5,620 nucleotides of DNA from Acidimicrobiales bacterium (GTDB lineage: Bacteria; Actinomycetota; Acidimicrobiia; Acidimicrobiales; Aldehydirespiratoraceae), in the NCBI GenBank assembly GCA_021604885.1, contig BQJV01000241.1, forward strand, positions 1 through 5,620, given 5' to 3'. This document shows positions 5,585-5,620 of this stretch, one piece after another. Position 1 is the stretch's first letter; each line of letters begins with the position of its first letter. The notes under the pieces were generated by a model. The model was not told the DNA's origin. It ran no database searches and worked only from the letters and a program-made list of their open reading frames with translations. Made by a program: the position numbers and the translations under genes.

Positions 5585-5620
5585 ATGAGCACCGATCAGA
5601 AGCCGACCGTGAGCGTTCCC
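5585..5620 (+). CDS. N-terminus of an unidentified protein, cut by the right edge (FKBP-type prolyl isomerase possible)
   Basis: There are twelve codons, MSTDQKPTVSVP, before the window ends. The case for a real gene is the properly spaced TAGCTT/CTGACC promoter elements, the divergent layout and clean sequence with no stop. The KPTVSVP opening resembles actinobacterial FKBP-type peptidyl-prolyl isomerases, which often begin KP-x-V-x-VP or similar. Twelve residues cannot settle this, so the product is left open. Confidence 0.5.
   Translation, partial: MSTDQKPTVSVP

Overview
The window is GC-rich (about two-thirds G+C by eye) bacterial DNA with tightly packed genes. Several features point to Actinomycetota, and most likely an Acidimicrobiia/Ilumatobacter-like lineage: long stop-free shadow frames on the wrong strand, Shine-Dalgarno-less starts that sit just after TANNNT hexamers, and a lipoprotein with a poly-threonine linker. 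The placement is inferred from style, not from a marker gene.

Left block (1-3635). A minus-strand gene, cut by the left edge, encodes a sphingosine-1-phosphate lyase-like PLP enzyme strikingly similar to the eukaryotic family. It is divergent, across only 36 bp, from a plus-strand pair: a DhlA-type (HLD-I) haloalkane dehalogenase and, 14 bp downstream, a secreted alpha/beta-hydrolase-domain lipoprotein. The 36-bp gap holds a perfect 8-bp inverted repeat whose arms each contain a TACGGT hexamer placed as a leaderless-type -10 box for the outward-facing gene. The two promoters would therefore overlap almost completely. This is the most interesting regulatory feature seen.

Middle block (3652-5153). 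A ribosome-assembly GTPase (engB/ysxC), with a GTG start and its own possible leaderless promoter, is followed 23 bp later by an aldo/keto reductase with a good Shine-Dalgarno. The reductase stop abuts the stop of a convergent minus-strand gene, and a small palindromic hairpin covers both stops.

Right block (5154-5620). A 91-residue, charge-segregated small protein (basic helix, acidic patch, SHOCT-like C-terminus) is read on the minus strand. A 155-bp divergent intergenic region carries candidate promoters in both directions. A plus-strand gene starts at 5585 and is cut by the right edge after 12 codons.

Functionally the window mixes housekeeping (engB) with probable catabolic or detoxification enzymes (lyase, dehalogenase, hydrolase, reductase). 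No mobile element, CRISPR array, tRNA, rRNA or clearly new multi-gene system was found.
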